Shown: positions 25,884 to 35,282, counted from the first letter of the stretch. The stretch: 64,000 nucleotides of DNA from UKL13-2 sp044229235 (GCA_044229235.1 JBGATH010000006.1:1-64000); one strand, 5' to 3'. Notes: generated by a model not told the origin, from the sequence alone. Numbers and translations are program-made.

Positions 25884-27023
25884 CTACTTGACGATTTCGA
25901 GGTGATCGAGACCCGACGCGAGGTCCTTTTCCTTGGCACTCTTGCCTTCGAGTTTTATCTTGAGGCGAAGGTCATTCAGCGAGTCCGCATTGCGTAGCGC
26001 ATCCTCGTAGGAAATCATGTCGGCTTCATACAAGTCAAAAAGCGCCATGTCGAAGGTCTGCATGCCAAGTTCCCGCGAGCGCTTCATCACTTCCTTGATT
26101 TCGTGAACCTCGCCCTTGAAGATCAGGTCCTGAATCAAGGGTGAGTTCAGCAGAATCTCGATCGCAGCGACCCGGCCCTTGCCTTCCTTCTTCGGAATCA
26201 GGCGCTGTGATACGAACGCCTTGAGGTTGAGCGACAAGTCCATCAGCAGCTGCTGGCGGCGTTCCTCGGGAAAGAAGTTAATGATCCGGTCCAGTGCCTG
26301 ATTGGTAGAGTTGGCGTGCAGCGTGGACATGCAAAGATGCCCTGTTTCGGCGAATGCGATGGCGTAATCCATGGTTTCCCGGTCGCGAATTTCGCCGATT
26401 AGGATGACGTCCGGCGCTTGGCGCAGGGTATTTTTTAGTGCCGCAAACCAGTTCTCGGTGTCGACGCCGATTTCGCGCTGGGTGATCACGCAGTTCTTGT
26501 GATCGTGCACATATTCCACCGGGTCTTCGATGGTAATGATGTGGCCGTAGCTGTTCTCGTTGCGAAAGCCGATCATCGCGGCCAGCGTGGTCGATTTTCC
26601 CGAGCCGGTTCCACCGACGAGGATTACCAGCCCGCGCTTGGTCATGCACACGTCCTTGAGCACGACTGGCAGGTTCAAGTCTTCGAATTTCGGGATGGTG
26701 GTGGTGATGGTCCGCAGAACCAGTCCGACGCGACCCTGTTGCATGAAGGCATTTACGCGATAACGGCCGATACCAGAGGGCGCGATGGCGAAGTTACATT
26801 CCTTGGTGGCCTCGAATTCTGCCGCCTGCTTGTCGGTCATGATTGATCGCGCAATTTCAGCCGTATGGACCGGTGACAGGCTGGTCTGCGAAACGGGCGT
26901 CATTTTGCCGTCGATTTTCATCGCCGGCGGGAACCCTGCCGTGATGAATAAATCGGATGCCCGCTTGGCGAGCATCGCTCTCAGCAAATCATGGACAAAC
27001 TTTAGTGCCTGTTCTCGTTCCAT
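25884..27023 (-). CDS. pilU: Type IV pilus retraction ATPase PilU
   Basis: 379-residue hexameric ATPase that assists PilT in pulling back type IV pili. Walker A GGTGSGKST at 137-145, Asp box EDPVEYVHD, Walker B LIGEIRDRETM and the His box TGHLCMSTLHANS are intact. The start MEREQALKFVHDLLRAMLAKRASDLFITAGFPPAM fits PilU rather than PilT. It lies 33 bases after pilT, the usual pilT-pilU pair. No other type IV pilus gene is in the window. Confidence 0.95.
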   Translation of the reverse strand: MEREQALKFVHDLLRAMLAKRASDLFITAGFPPAMKIDGKMTPVSQTSLSPVHTAEIARSIMTDKQAAEFEATKECNFAIAPSGIGRYRVNAFMQQGRVGLVLRTITTTIPKFEDLNLPVVLKDVCMTKRGLVILVGGTGSGKSTTLAAMIGFRNENSYGHIITIEDPVEYVHDHKNCVITQREIGVDTENWFAALKNTLRQAPDVILIGEIRDRETMDYAIAFAETGHLCMSTLHANSTNQALDRIINFFPEERRQQLLMDLSLNLKAFVSQRLIPKKEGKGRVAAIEILLNSPLIQDLIFKGEVHEIKEVMKRSRELGMQTFDMALFDLYEADMISYEDALRNADSLNDLRLKIKLEGKSAKEKDLASGLDHLEIVK

Positions 27024-27056
27024 ATTGACCTCGGTCGGGGCGCTGGCGACGCCTTA

Positions 27057-28097
27057 TCAGTTGAAAGCATCCTTGTTGGAGGCCTTGTTGCGCGCTTCTG
27101 CGACGGTAACGATGCTGCGGCGAACCAGGTCAGCAAGGTTCTGGTCCAAAGTCTGCATGCCGATGGCCTGTCCGGTCTGGATGGCGGAATACATCTGCGC
27201 CACCTTGGCTTCGCGAATCAGGTTGCGGATGGCCGGCGTGCCGATCATGATTTCATGAGCGGCAACACGTCCGTTACCATCTTTGGTCTTGCATAGGGTT
27301 TGCGAAATGACCGCGCGCAGCGACTCGGACAGCATGGCGCGGATCATTTCCTTTTCCGCCGCCGGGAATACGTCGATGATGCGGTCGACCGTCTTCGCTG
27401 CGGAACTGGTGTGCAAGGTACCGAACACCAGGTGTCCGGTTTCGGCGGCGGTCATCGCCAGCCGGATGGTCTCAAGGTCGCGCATTTCACCGACCAGAAT
27501 AATGTCCGGGTCTTCCCGCAGGGCGGACTTGAGTGCGTTTGCGAATGACAGCGTGTGCGGGCCGACCTCTCGCTGGTTGATCAGGCACTTCTTCGACTCG
27601 TGCACAAACTCGATCGGATCCTCGACCGTCAGGATGTGGCCAAACTCGTTTTCATTAACGTGGTTGACCATGGCGGCCAGGGTGGTCGATTTCCCGGAGC
27701 CGGTTGGCCCGGTGACAAGCACGAGGCCGCGAGGCTGGTTGGAAATCTCGGCGAAAATCTTCGGCGCATTCAGATCTTCAAGCGACAGGATCTTGGAAGG
27801 AATGGTCCGCATGACCGCGCCGGCGCCGCGCTGATGGTTGAACGCGTTGACGCGAAAGCGCGCTAGGTTGGGTATTTCAAACGAAAAGTCGCATTCGAGG
27901 TTTTCCTCGTAATGCTTGCGCTGCCCGTCATTCATGATGTCGTACACCATGCCGTGGACATCATCGTGCGTAAGCGCCGGGACGTTAATGCGCCGAACGT
28001 CGCCGTGCACCCGGATCATCGGCGGCAATCCCGCCGAAAGATGCAGGTCGGAAGCCTTGTTCTTGACGCCAAATGCAAGGAGTTCGGCAATTTCCAT
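27057..28097 (-). CDS. pilT: Type IV pilus twitching motility protein PilT
   Basis: 346-residue retraction ATPase at the pilus base in the inner membrane. N-terminal MEIAELLAFGVKNKASDLHLSAGLPPMIR, Walker A GPTGSGKST (130-138), EDPIEFVH, VGEMRDLETIRLA and GTLHTSSAAKT are all PilT hallmarks, and AIRNLIREAKVAQMYS holds the AIRNLIRE retraction motif. Preceded by a GGGGAAAAG ribosome site. Divergent from yggS over 126 bases. Confidence 0.97.
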   Translation of the reverse strand: MEIAELLAFGVKNKASDLHLSAGLPPMIRVHGDVRRINVPALTHDDVHGMVYDIMNDGQRKHYEENLECDFSFEIPNLARFRVNAFNHQRGAGAVMRTIPSKILSLEDLNAPKIFAEISNQPRGLVLVTGPTGSGKSTTLAAMVNHVNENEFGHILTVEDPIEFVHESKKCLINQREVGPHTLSFANALKSALREDPDIILVGEMRDLETIRLAMTAAETGHLVFGTLHTSSAAKTVDRIIDVFPAAEKEMIRAMLSESLRAVISQTLCKTKDGNGRVAAHEIMIGTPAIRNLIREAKVAQMYSAIQTGQAIGMQTLDQNLADLVRRSIVTVAEARNKASNKDAFN

Positions 28098-28155
28098 TTA
28101 TACTTTTCCCCGGTGAGCGATGGGTCGCATCACGACAGACTGCCAGCAGGAACCC

Positions 28156-28212
28156 AAAACCGATTGATGGGCTGTGAACGCCACTAACCGACGGAAATAC
28201 ATCGGTTTTTTT
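28156..28212 (+). promoter_or_regulatory. Possible attenuator-like hairpins before yggS
   Basis: ATCGGTTTTTTT (28201-28212) can pair either with AAAACCGAT (28156-28164, 9 bases) or with AACCGA (28186-28191, 6 bases). The second hairpin runs straight into seven T residues, 12 bases before the yggS start. Two mutually exclusive stems, one terminator-like, resemble an attenuator. No leader peptide or ligand motif was identified. Confidence 0.35.
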
Positions 28213-28223
28213 CTGCAGAGATT

Positions 28224-28913
28224 ATGTGCCCAATCGAATCGAACTTGCAACACGTGCGCAGGGATATCGATGCCGCGATCGCGGCACTGCCGGCACGCGT
28301 GCGCCAAGAGGTCACACTCGTTGCCGTGTCCAAGACCAAGTCAGCGGCTGAAATCCGCCGGGCTTTCGACGCCGGGCAGCGTGCTTTCGGTGAAAACTAT
28401 GCGCAGGAAGCGGTGCGGAAGATTGGCGAACTGGCTGATTTGCGGCCGCGCGGAATCGAATGGCATTTCATTGGGCCATTGCAGAGCAACAAGGCGGCCC
28501 TGGTCGCCCGGAACTTCGACTGGGTGCATAGTGTTGATCGGCTCAAGATCGCCGGCCTGCTGGCCAGGAGCCGTGAACAAACGCCGCTGAACGTCTGCAT
28601 ACAGGTGAACGTGAGCGGCGAATCAAGCAAGGGCGGCATTATCGCAAGCGAGGTGCCCGATTTTGCGAACGAAGTTGCGGCACTGCCGTTGCTGCGGTTG
28701 CGAGGACTGATGACCATTATCGAGAACACGCCGGACGTCGCGGCGAAGCGCGCCCAGTTTCGCCTGATGCGCGAAAGTTTCGGCCAACTCCGGCAAAGCG
28801 GCTACCAGGTTGATACGTTGTCGATGGGTATGTCGCAGGACTTTCGTCTGGCGATTGAGGAGGGCTCAACCATGGTTCGCATCGGTAGCGCAATTTTTGG
28901 AGCGAGAACGTGA
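28224..28913 (+). CDS. YggS family pyridoxal-phosphate homeostasis protein
   Basis: 229-residue PLP-binding protein with an alanine racemase N-terminal fold and no known catalysis. Lys37 in LVAVSKTKS is the PLP lysine. FGENYAQEAVRKI, WHFIGPLQSNKA and LSMGMSQDFRLAIEEGSTMVRIGSAIFG are family motifs. YggS proteins balance B6 vitamers and amino acid pools. The stop overlaps the proC GTG, and the yggS-proC-yggT order is widely conserved. Confidence 0.95.
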   Translation: MCPIESNLQHVRRDIDAAIAALPARVRQEVTLVAVSKTKSAAEIRRAFDAGQRAFGENYAQEAVRKIGELADLRPRGIEWHFIGPLQSNKAALVARNFDWVHSVDRLKIAGLLARSREQTPLNVCIQVNVSGESSKGGIIASEVPDFANEVAALPLLRLRGLMTIIENTPDVAAKRAQFRLMRESFGQLRQSGYQVDTLSMGMSQDFRLAIEEGSTMVRIGSAIFGART

Positions 28914-29755
28914 AAGTATTGTTTGTAGGTGGCGGCAACATGGCGCAGGCCATTATTGGCGGCCTGCTGGCCAAGGGGCTGACCACGGACGACGTTCAAG
29001 CGATTGAACCGTTTGCGCCCACCCGCGCCAGCCTTGATGGTTTGGGGGTGCGGAATACAGTTTCTCTGCAGCCCGGGCAACTCGACTGCGACGCGATCGT
29101 ATTGGCCGTGAAACCGCAGGTGATGCATGAGGCACTGGTGCCGTTCGCCGGGCGCCTCAACGGCCAACTCGTGATCAGCATTGCCGCCGGCGTCCGCTGC
29201 GGAAACATCGCCGGGTGGCTCTCGGCAGGTAATTCAGCATATCCGAACATCGTGCGGGCCATGCCCAACACGCCCGCGCTGATCCACGCCGGGGTCACCG
29301 GGCTGTTTGCGGCCAGCGGGGTCCCGCCAGAAAGCCGGACAGCCGCGGAATCGTTGATGGCAGCCGTTGGCAAAACAACCTGGTTTGCGGAAGAGAGCAT
29401 GCTGGACGCCGTTACCGCCGTATCGGGCAGCGGGCCCGCATACGTTTTCTACTTCATCGAGGCGCTGGAAAAGGCGGCGATCCAGATGGGGTTCGGTCCA
29501 GTCGATGCGCGCATATTCGCAGTCGAGACTTTTCTTGGTGGCGCCAGGCTGGCCGCACAAAGTGCGGAGGGTCCGGAAGAACTGCGCCGCAAGGTCACAT
29601 CAAAGCGGGGCACGACTGAACGAGCGCTGGATGTGTTCGAGCAGTACCAGCTCGCCGACAAGTTCATCGAGGGGGTCAAAGCGGCATGCCTGCGGTCGCG
29701 TGAGCTGGGCGACGAGCTTGGTCGCGTCAGCAATTCCGGGAGCGCTGGACCATGA
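28910..29755 (+). CDS. proC: Pyrroline-5-carboxylate reductase
   Basis: Last step of proline synthesis. 281 residues from GTG at 28910, overlapping the yggS stop (GTGA). Rossmann motif FVGGGNMAQAIIGGL, then MPNTPALIHAGVTGLF and AVSGSGPAYVF. The C-terminal signature reads VTSKRGTTERAL where the usual form is T-S-P-G-G-T-T, so a Pro-Gly pair is replaced by Lys-Arg next to the conserved GTT. proA is also in the window at 36714. The stop overlaps yggT as ATGA. Confidence 0.95.
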   Translation: MKVLFVGGGNMAQAIIGGLLAKGLTTDDVQAIEPFAPTRASLDGLGVRNTVSLQPGQLDCDAIVLAVKPQVMHEALVPFAGRLNGQLVISIAAGVRCGNIAGWLSAGNSAYPNIVRAMPNTPALIHAGVTGLFAASGVPPESRTAAESLMAAVGKTTWFAEESMLDAVTAVSGSGPAYVFYFIEALEKAAIQMGFGPVDARIFAVETFLGGARLAAQSAEGPEELRRKVTSKRGTTERALDVFEQYQLADKFIEGVKAACLRSRELGDELGRVSNSGSAGP

Positions 29756-30342
29756 TCATGCAAGCGGTCATCTATGTGCTGGAAACCATCTTTCACCTGT
29801 TTGTGCTGGCGGTGCTGACACGCTTCTACGCGCAGGCCCTGCGCGCGCCGTTTCGCAACCCGATTGCGGATTTTGTTGTCGCCTTGACCAACTTTGCAGT
29901 CAAGCCCATGCGAAGAGTCATTCCCGGGGCGCTCGGGCTCGACCTCGCATCGCTGCTGGTTGCCTGGGCCGCCGAAATCCTGCTGCTGGTGATCATTTAT
30001 GCGCTGGTGAGCACTCAGGCGTTCGTGAATCCCGGATTCTGGCCCACCATCCTGATGCTGGCACTGGTCAAGCTGATAAAGCTTTCGCTCTACCTCCTGC
30101 TCGGCGTGGTGCTGATCCAGGCCCTCCTGTCCTGGTTCAATCCCTTCCACCCGATCCGCTCATTTTTTGATGCGCTGTCGCGACCATTCCTGCGTCCCCT
30201 GCAGCGACTCATTCCGCCGGTGGGCGGGGTGGACCTTGCGCCGCTGGTGTTGCTGATCGTTCTGCAGGTGATCCTGATGGCACCCATCGCGTGGCTGGAG
30301 AGCGAAGTCGGGACCATCATCCTGCGCCTGTTCGCCAATTGA
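29752..30342 (+). CDS. YggT family membrane protein
   Basis: 196-residue inner-membrane protein with two repeats of the YggT unit: hydrophobic segments near 5-25, 60-85, 95-125 and 155-180, and the repeated motif (R/S)-x-P-x-x-P-(M/L)-R-R (VKPMRRVIPG; LRPLQRLIPPVGG). Members are linked to division, osmotic shock or membrane insertion in different bacteria, with no settled role. ATGA overlap with proC indicates coupling. Confidence 0.9.
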   Translation: MIMQAVIYVLETIFHLFVLAVLTRFYAQALRAPFRNPIADFVVALTNFAVKPMRRVIPGALGLDLASLLVAWAAEILLLVIIYALVSTQAFVNPGFWPTILMLALVKLIKLSLYLLLGVVLIQALLSWFNPFHPIRSFFDALSRPFLRPLQRLIPPVGGVDLAPLVLLIVLQVILMAPIAWLESEVGTIILRLFAN

Positions 30343-30455
30343 CCGGGCCCCGGCTGGCCGGAGGCGCGTCCAGCCTCGATCACCCGGCAACATCGCGCCT
30401 TTGGGCTCGATGCGCTACACTTTCGCGATAACAGCACTTCAGGTAACCCGCCAAA

Positions 30456-32606
30456 GTGGATTTCGACCCGACGATCAATACGCGATTTGAATCCGAAATC
30501 GCCCGCTACCATGTCTGGCGCGAAGAATTGACGCGTTCGGTACACGAGTATCACGACTGGCTCGAGCGCACCAATCAGCTCGACGTGCAGCAGTCCATTC
30601 GATTTTACGACCTGCTTGAAACGCTCAATCGGGGACGGCTCCAGCTTGCGTTCCTGGCCGAGTTCTCGCGCGGCAAGTCGGAGCTGATCAACGCGCTGTT
30701 TTTCTCCTCTTTCAAGGAGCGGCTGCTGCCCTCCGATGTGGGGCGGACCACCATGTGTCCGACCGAGATTTTCCACGATCCGAACGAGGAGCCGTACCTC
30801 AAACTGCTGTCGGTGGAGACGCGCTACCGCGATGAATCCATCTCGCAGTTGAAAAACATGCCGGTCGAGTGGTCGAAAATCCGCCTGAATGTCGACAGCG
30901 CCAAGGACATGAAGCAGGCGCTTTCTGCGCTGGCCGATACCAAGCGGGTGTATGCGCTGGATGCCCGCATGATGGGGCTCATCCCGATGTTTGACGACTC
31001 GGGCGAGGGACCCAAGGAAGACGACATTGTCGAAGTGCCGGCCTGGCGCTACGCCATCATCAACTATCCGCACCCGCTGTTGACCAATGGCCTGTCGATA
31101 CTCGACACGCCCGGCCTGAATGCCCTTGGACTGGAGCCGGAGCTGACGCTTTCGACCGTGCCCAATGCCCACGCCGTACTGTTTTTGCTCAGCATCGATA
31201 CAGGCGTCACCAAGAGCGATCTTGAGATCTGGGACCGATACGTGAAGGCCGGGCTTCCCGCAAAGATCGCCGTGCTCAACAAGATCGATCTGATGTGGGA
31301 CGAACTCAAGACCGAGCCGGAAATTCGTGCCGGCATGCAGCGCATGATGGAGACGACATGCGCGCAGCTCGGCCTGCCGCCGGAGAAAGTATTCGCGCTT
31401 TCAGCGCAGAAAGCGCTCCTGGGCCGCATCAAGGGTGACCAGGAAATGGTCGAGCGCTCCGGCATCGGGCGGCTCGAGTCGTACCTGGCCAATGAAATCA
31501 TCCCGATCAAGCGCCAGCTGCTGGCAAAGGCTGTCACCAACGAGATCGGCGCCATGATGGTTGCCAGCCATCGCAGCTGTACCCAGAAGCTCGAAGCCAA
31601 CCAGTTGCAACTCAACGAACTGGCCTCGCTTGCGGGAAAGAGCCGCGAACTGACCATGAAGCTCTGGCAAAAGGTCAGCGAGGAAAAAGAGGCCTACAAC
31701 AACGCGCTCACCGAATACAAGGTGCAGCGTACCGCCTTCAACCAGAAGCGTAACGCGCTGATGGACGTATTCAACCCGACCAAACTCGATGTCGTCTGTT
31801 CGCGCAGCCTGCAGGCCATCAACGACTCATGGACCACGCCCGGCCTCACCCGCGGCATGCGTGAGCTCATCAAGCTGGTCACCGACGAATTCAACAGTGT
31901 CAGCATGGCAGGCGAGGATGTCCTGCGCCTCATGGAGGGCGTCTACAACACCTTCCACCAGCGCTTCAAGTTCGAAAAAATGGATTTCCCGACGCTTGAC
32001 TTCAACGGTCCACGCGCAAAACTGGCGGCGCTGGTTTTTGAGACCGAGCAGTTCTGCAAGGATCCGGTCAATATCATGATGACCGAAAAGCGCTACATGG
32101 TACGCAAGTTCTGGCGCATGCTGGTGGATCAGGCGCGCAGGATTTTCAACGAAGCCCGTTCGGATACCGAGCGGTGGCTGGCTGCCGTACCATTGCCGCT
32201 GGAAACCCAGATCAAGGATCACAAGGCACAGTTGCAGGCGCGCCTCGATTCGCTCGCCAAGGTCAATGAGCGCGGTGGCGCAATCAATGAAGAAGTCAAC
32301 AAGCTCCAGGCGCAGCGCAAGGAAATCCAGCGCCAGATACAGATGATTACCGCGCTGATCCTGAAGGTGCGCGATGTCGGCCCGTCGCCGGACGGCACGG
32401 CCGGCGACCAGACGATGCGCGTGGCGAGCCCCGCCAAGGCGGTCGCCTCCAGCGTTGCGACCGAGGCGCAGCCGCTCATGCCTGTATCCGAGACCCCGCC
32501 AGAGTTCATGAAGACCCAGAAAATGGCCGCAGTAAAGACAGACCCCCCGGCCGAATTCATGACCACACAGAAACTGGACCTGAACGCGCTCGGCAAACCT
32601 TCGTAG
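30456..32606 (+). CDS. Dynamin-like GTPase
   Basis: 716 residues from GTG at 30456. GTPase motifs: P-loop region LAEFSRGKSELINALF (about 67-82), DTPGLNALG (217-225, G3) and LNKIDLMWDE (274-283, G4). The middle and C-terminal parts are long helices with coiled-coil potential (about 375-450 and 600-645), as in bacterial dynamin-like proteins. There is no clear transmembrane helix. The tail holds two tandem copies of a PPEFMKTQKM / PAEFMTTQKL motif. Likely acts on membrane shape or stress, but the substrate membrane is unknown. It stands alone between yggT and rng (convergent), with a 113-base gap upstream. Confidence 0.85.
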   Translation: MDFDPTINTRFESEIARYHVWREELTRSVHEYHDWLERTNQLDVQQSIRFYDLLETLNRGRLQLAFLAEFSRGKSELINALFFSSFKERLLPSDVGRTTMCPTEIFHDPNEEPYLKLLSVETRYRDESISQLKNMPVEWSKIRLNVDSAKDMKQALSALADTKRVYALDARMMGLIPMFDDSGEGPKEDDIVEVPAWRYAIINYPHPLLTNGLSILDTPGLNALGLEPELTLSTVPNAHAVLFLLSIDTGVTKSDLEIWDRYVKAGLPAKIAVLNKIDLMWDELKTEPEIRAGMQRMMETTCAQLGLPPEKVFALSAQKALLGRIKGDQEMVERSGIGRLESYLANEIIPIKRQLLAKAVTNEIGAMMVASHRSCTQKLEANQLQLNELASLAGKSRELTMKLWQKVSEEKEAYNNALTEYKVQRTAFNQKRNALMDVFNPTKLDVVCSRSLQAINDSWTTPGLTRGMRELIKLVTDEFNSVSMAGEDVLRLMEGVYNTFHQRFKFEKMDFPTLDFNGPRAKLAALVFETEQFCKDPVNIMMTEKRYMVRKFWRMLVDQARRIFNEARSDTERWLAAVPLPLETQIKDHKAQLQARLDSLAKVNERGGAINEEVNKLQAQRKEIQRQIQMITALILKVRDVGPSPDGTAGDQTMRVASPAKAVASSVATEAQPLMPVSETPPEFMKTQKMAAVKTDPPAEFMTTQKLDLNALGKPS

Positions 32607-32653
32607 AGCGACCGGCCGTCAGGCCGTGGCGATGCCCAATCAGTTTGTGGCGG

Positions 32654-34105
32654 TTACACCAGGATGACGTCGTACTGTTCCTGTGTGTACGAGGTTTCCA
32701 CCGAAAGCGAGATGGGCTTTTTGATGAAGTCCTCAAGCATGGTCAGGCTTTGTGATTCTTCGTCGAGGAAGCGGTCAATCACGGACTGCGACGCGAGGAT
32801 ACGAAACTCCCGCGTTTCGAACTGGCGCGCGGACCGCATGATTTCGCGCAGGATTTCATAGCAAACAGTCTGCGCGGACTTGATTTCGCCCCGCCCCGCG
32901 CAGGTCGGGCACGGCTCGCAAAGAACATGTGCGAGACTCTCGCGCGTGCGCTTGCGGGTCATCTCCACCAGGCCCAATTGCGTGAAGCCGTTGACGGTAA
33001 TCCGGGTGCGGTCACGCGACAGCGACTTATTGAACTCGGCCAGCACCGCGTTGCGATGTTCGTCGTTGTCCATGTCGATGAAGTCGACGATGATGATGCC
33101 GCCGAGGTTGCGAAGTCGCAGCTGGCGGGCGATGGCCTGCGTGGCCTCCAGGTTGGTTTTGAATATCGTGTCGTCGAAGCTGCGACCGGAGACAAAGGCG
33201 CCCGTATTCACATCCACCGTCGTCAACGCCTCGGTCTGGTCGATGATGACGTAGCCACCTGACTTGAGATCGACGCGCCTTTCCAGTGCGCGCTCGATCT
33301 CATCCTCGGCGGCAAACAGGTCAAACAAAGGCCGCTCGCCGCTGTAGTGCTCCAGCACCGACAGCGAGCTGCGCATGTAGCGCTCCGCAAAATTGACCAT
33401 GCGCGCATAGGTCTCGCGTGAATCCACCACAATGCGCTCGGTATCCTTTGAAACCAGGTCGCGCAACACCCGCAATGCCAGGTCCAGGTCCTGGTACAGC
33501 AGCATTTGTGGCGGCGCGGTCTTGGCGGTTTCGGTGATGCCGCGCCAGAGTTTGACCAGGTACTCGATGTCGGCCGTCAGCTCTTCATCGGTTGCTGCCT
33601 CGGCCACGGTACGCACGATGAAGCCGCCATCGGCGCCCTCAGGCAGCAGGTGGTGTACCCGTTCACGCAGTTGCTCGCGCTCGGCTTCGTCTTCGATGCG
33701 CTGCGAGATACCGATATGCTGGTCGCCCGGCAGATACACCAGCAGCCGCCCGGCGATGGAAATCTGGGTCGACAGGCGGGCACCCTTGCTGCCGATGGGA
33801 TCCTTGATCACCTGAACAACCAGGGTCTGACCTTCGTGAAGCAGCTTTTCAATCGGTTTTTGCTCGCCCGATTTGTTCGAGGACCAGATATCGGCAACGT
33901 GCAGGAACGCGGCGCGCGCCAGCCCGATTTCGATGAACGCTGACTGCATGCCGGGCAGCACCCGTCCCACACGACCCAGGTATATGTTTCCCACCAGGCC
34001 GCGATTCGAGATGCGTTCCACGTGCAATTCCTGCACGGCACCGAGTTCCATGACGGCAACCCGCGTTTCCTGCGGTGTGACATTGATGAGGATTTGCTCG
34101 TTCAA
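32654..34105 (-). CDS. rng: Ribonuclease G
   Basis: Endoribonuclease that matures the 16S rRNA 5' end and degrades mRNA. 483 residues from a TTG at 34105, where the frame reads NEQILINVTPQETRVAVMELG as relatives begin; an in-frame TTG at 34141 would add 12 residues. S1 domain (RISNRGLVGNIYLGRVGRVLPGMQSAFIEIG), catalytic region with VDVNTGAFVSGRS and IIVDFIDMDNDEHR (metal-binding Asp residues), and the zinc-link CEPCPTCAGRGEI. No long RNase E C-terminal scaffold is present. Follows maf, as in other proteobacteria. Confidence 0.95.
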   Translation of the reverse strand: MNEQILINVTPQETRVAVMELGAVQELHVERISNRGLVGNIYLGRVGRVLPGMQSAFIEIGLARAAFLHVADIWSSNKSGEQKPIEKLLHEGQTLVVQVIKDPIGSKGARLSTQISIAGRLLVYLPGDQHIGISQRIEDEAEREQLRERVHHLLPEGADGGFIVRTVAEAATDEELTADIEYLVKLWRGITETAKTAPPQMLLYQDLDLALRVLRDLVSKDTERIVVDSRETYARMVNFAERYMRSSLSVLEHYSGERPLFDLFAAEDEIERALERRVDLKSGGYVIIDQTEALTTVDVNTGAFVSGRSFDDTIFKTNLEATQAIARQLRLRNLGGIIIVDFIDMDNDEHRNAVLAEFNKSLSRDRTRITVNGFTQLGLVEMTRKRTRESLAHVLCEPCPTCAGRGEIKSAQTVCYEILREIMRSARQFETREFRILASQSVIDRFLDEESQSLTMLEDFIKKPISLSVETSYTQEQYDVILV

Positions 34106-34193
34106 AGCGGTACTTTCGGCACCAGCGCCAAGGCCGGGCAAGGAACTTCATGGCTTACTTGGTCGGCGCGGTGTTTGTTGCCGCCGCACTGCC

Positions 34194-34805
34194 CTAGAGG
34201 GGCACGCCGCATTGTCTCAGCAGAGTCGCAGTCTCGTAAAGCGGCAATCCCATGACACCCGAGTAGCTGCCGGACAATTTGGCGATGAACTTGGCGGCTA
34301 TGCCCTGGACGGCGTAGGCGCCGGCCTTGTCCATCGGCTCACCGGTTTCGACATAACGCTTGATCTCTTCCTCGGTGAGCGGGGCAAAGGTGACGAAGCT
34401 GGTGGTGAGCACCTGTTTCACTTCATTGTCCACCGCGACGGCAATCGCGGTCAGCACCTGGTGCGATTCGCCGGCCAGCCTGGTGAGGATGCGCACCGCG
34501 TCGGCCTTGTCCGATGGCTTGCCGAGAATATTGCCATCCAGGGTAACCGTCGTGTCCGCCGTCAGGATCGGGCGCGACGGCAGCTTGCGCTGGCGCATGA
34601 CCTGCATCGCCATATCCGATTTCATGCGGACGATGCGCTCGACATAGGTATGTGCAGTTTCGTGCGGCAGCGGCGTTTCGTCGACATCGATGCGTGGTGC
34701 CTGTTCGCGCATCATCAGCAACTCATAGTGCACGCCGATCTGCTTGAGCAGTTCGCGACGGCGCGGACTTTTGGAGGCGAGGTAAATGATGTTGGCAGGA
34801 AGCAT
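34194..34805 (-). CDS. maf: Maf-like nucleotide pyrophosphatase
   Basis: 203-residue Maf/HAM1-fold enzyme that hydrolyses non-canonical or excess nucleoside triphosphates to monophosphates. IIYLASKSPRRRELLKQIGV is the phosphate-binding S-x-S-P-R-R motif; ADTTVTLDGNILGKP and GAYAVQGIAAKFI are also typical. The T-x-R/K variant residues that separate the dTTPase and 7-methyl-GTP classes were not resolved with certainty. Sits between rng and rlmH on the same strand. Confidence 0.93.
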   Translation of the reverse strand: MLPANIIYLASKSPRRRELLKQIGVHYELLMMREQAPRIDVDETPLPHETAHTYVERIVRMKSDMAMQVMRQRKLPSRPILTADTTVTLDGNILGKPSDKADAVRILTRLAGESHQVLTAIAVAVDNEVKQVLTTSFVTFAPLTEEEIKRYVETGEPMDKAGAYAVQGIAAKFIAKLSGSYSGVMGLPLYETATLLRQCGVPL

Positions 34806-34814
34806 GAAGCTATT

Positions 34815-35282
34815 TTATTCCCGATGGTAGGGGTGGTTGTTGTGCAGTGACCAGGCGCGATACAACTGCTCGGCCAGCATCACCCGCACCATGCCGTGCG
34901 GCAGCGTGCAGCCCGATAAGGCGATGGTGCGCCGGGCAGACTTTTTGACCGCCGGCGCGATTCCGTCGGCACTGCCGATGATGAAACACGGGCTTACTCC
35001 CTGATCCATCCATTCACGCAGCCAGCCGGCCAGCAGGGCGGTGGTCAACGATGTCCCGCGCTCATCGAGCACGATGCGCTCGGCATTGCGCGGTACGGCC
35101 GCGTCGATGCGCGCGCCTTCCAGTGCCAGAACCCGTTCGACGGTTTTGGATGCGCGGTCCTCCGGCTTCAGCTCGATCAGCTCGACGCGGGCTTCCGGTG
35201 GCATGCGCCGGGTGTACTCCTCAAAACCGGCCTGTACCCAGCCGGGCATGCGATGGCCGAGGGCGAGGATGCTCAGCTTCAC
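34815..35282 (-). CDS. rlmH: 23S rRNA pseudouridine1915 N3-methyltransferase
   Basis: 155-residue SPOUT methyltransferase, start GTG at 35282 (KLSILALGHRMPGWVQAGFEEY). The frame is open further upstream only because it runs into the palindromic repeat. FIIGSADGIAP is the SAM-binding knot and LPHGMVRVMLAEQLYRAWSLHNNHPYHRE is the C-terminal RlmH signature. Methylates pseudouridine 1915 in helix 69 of mature ribosomes. 9 bases before maf, 132 bases after rsfS. Confidence 0.95.
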   Translation of the reverse strand: MKLSILALGHRMPGWVQAGFEEYTRRMPPEARVELIELKPEDRASKTVERVLALEGARIDAAVPRNAERIVLDERGTSLTTALLAGWLREWMDQGVSPCFIIGSADGIAPAVKKSARRTIALSGCTLPHGMVRVMLAEQLYRAWSLHNNHPYHRE

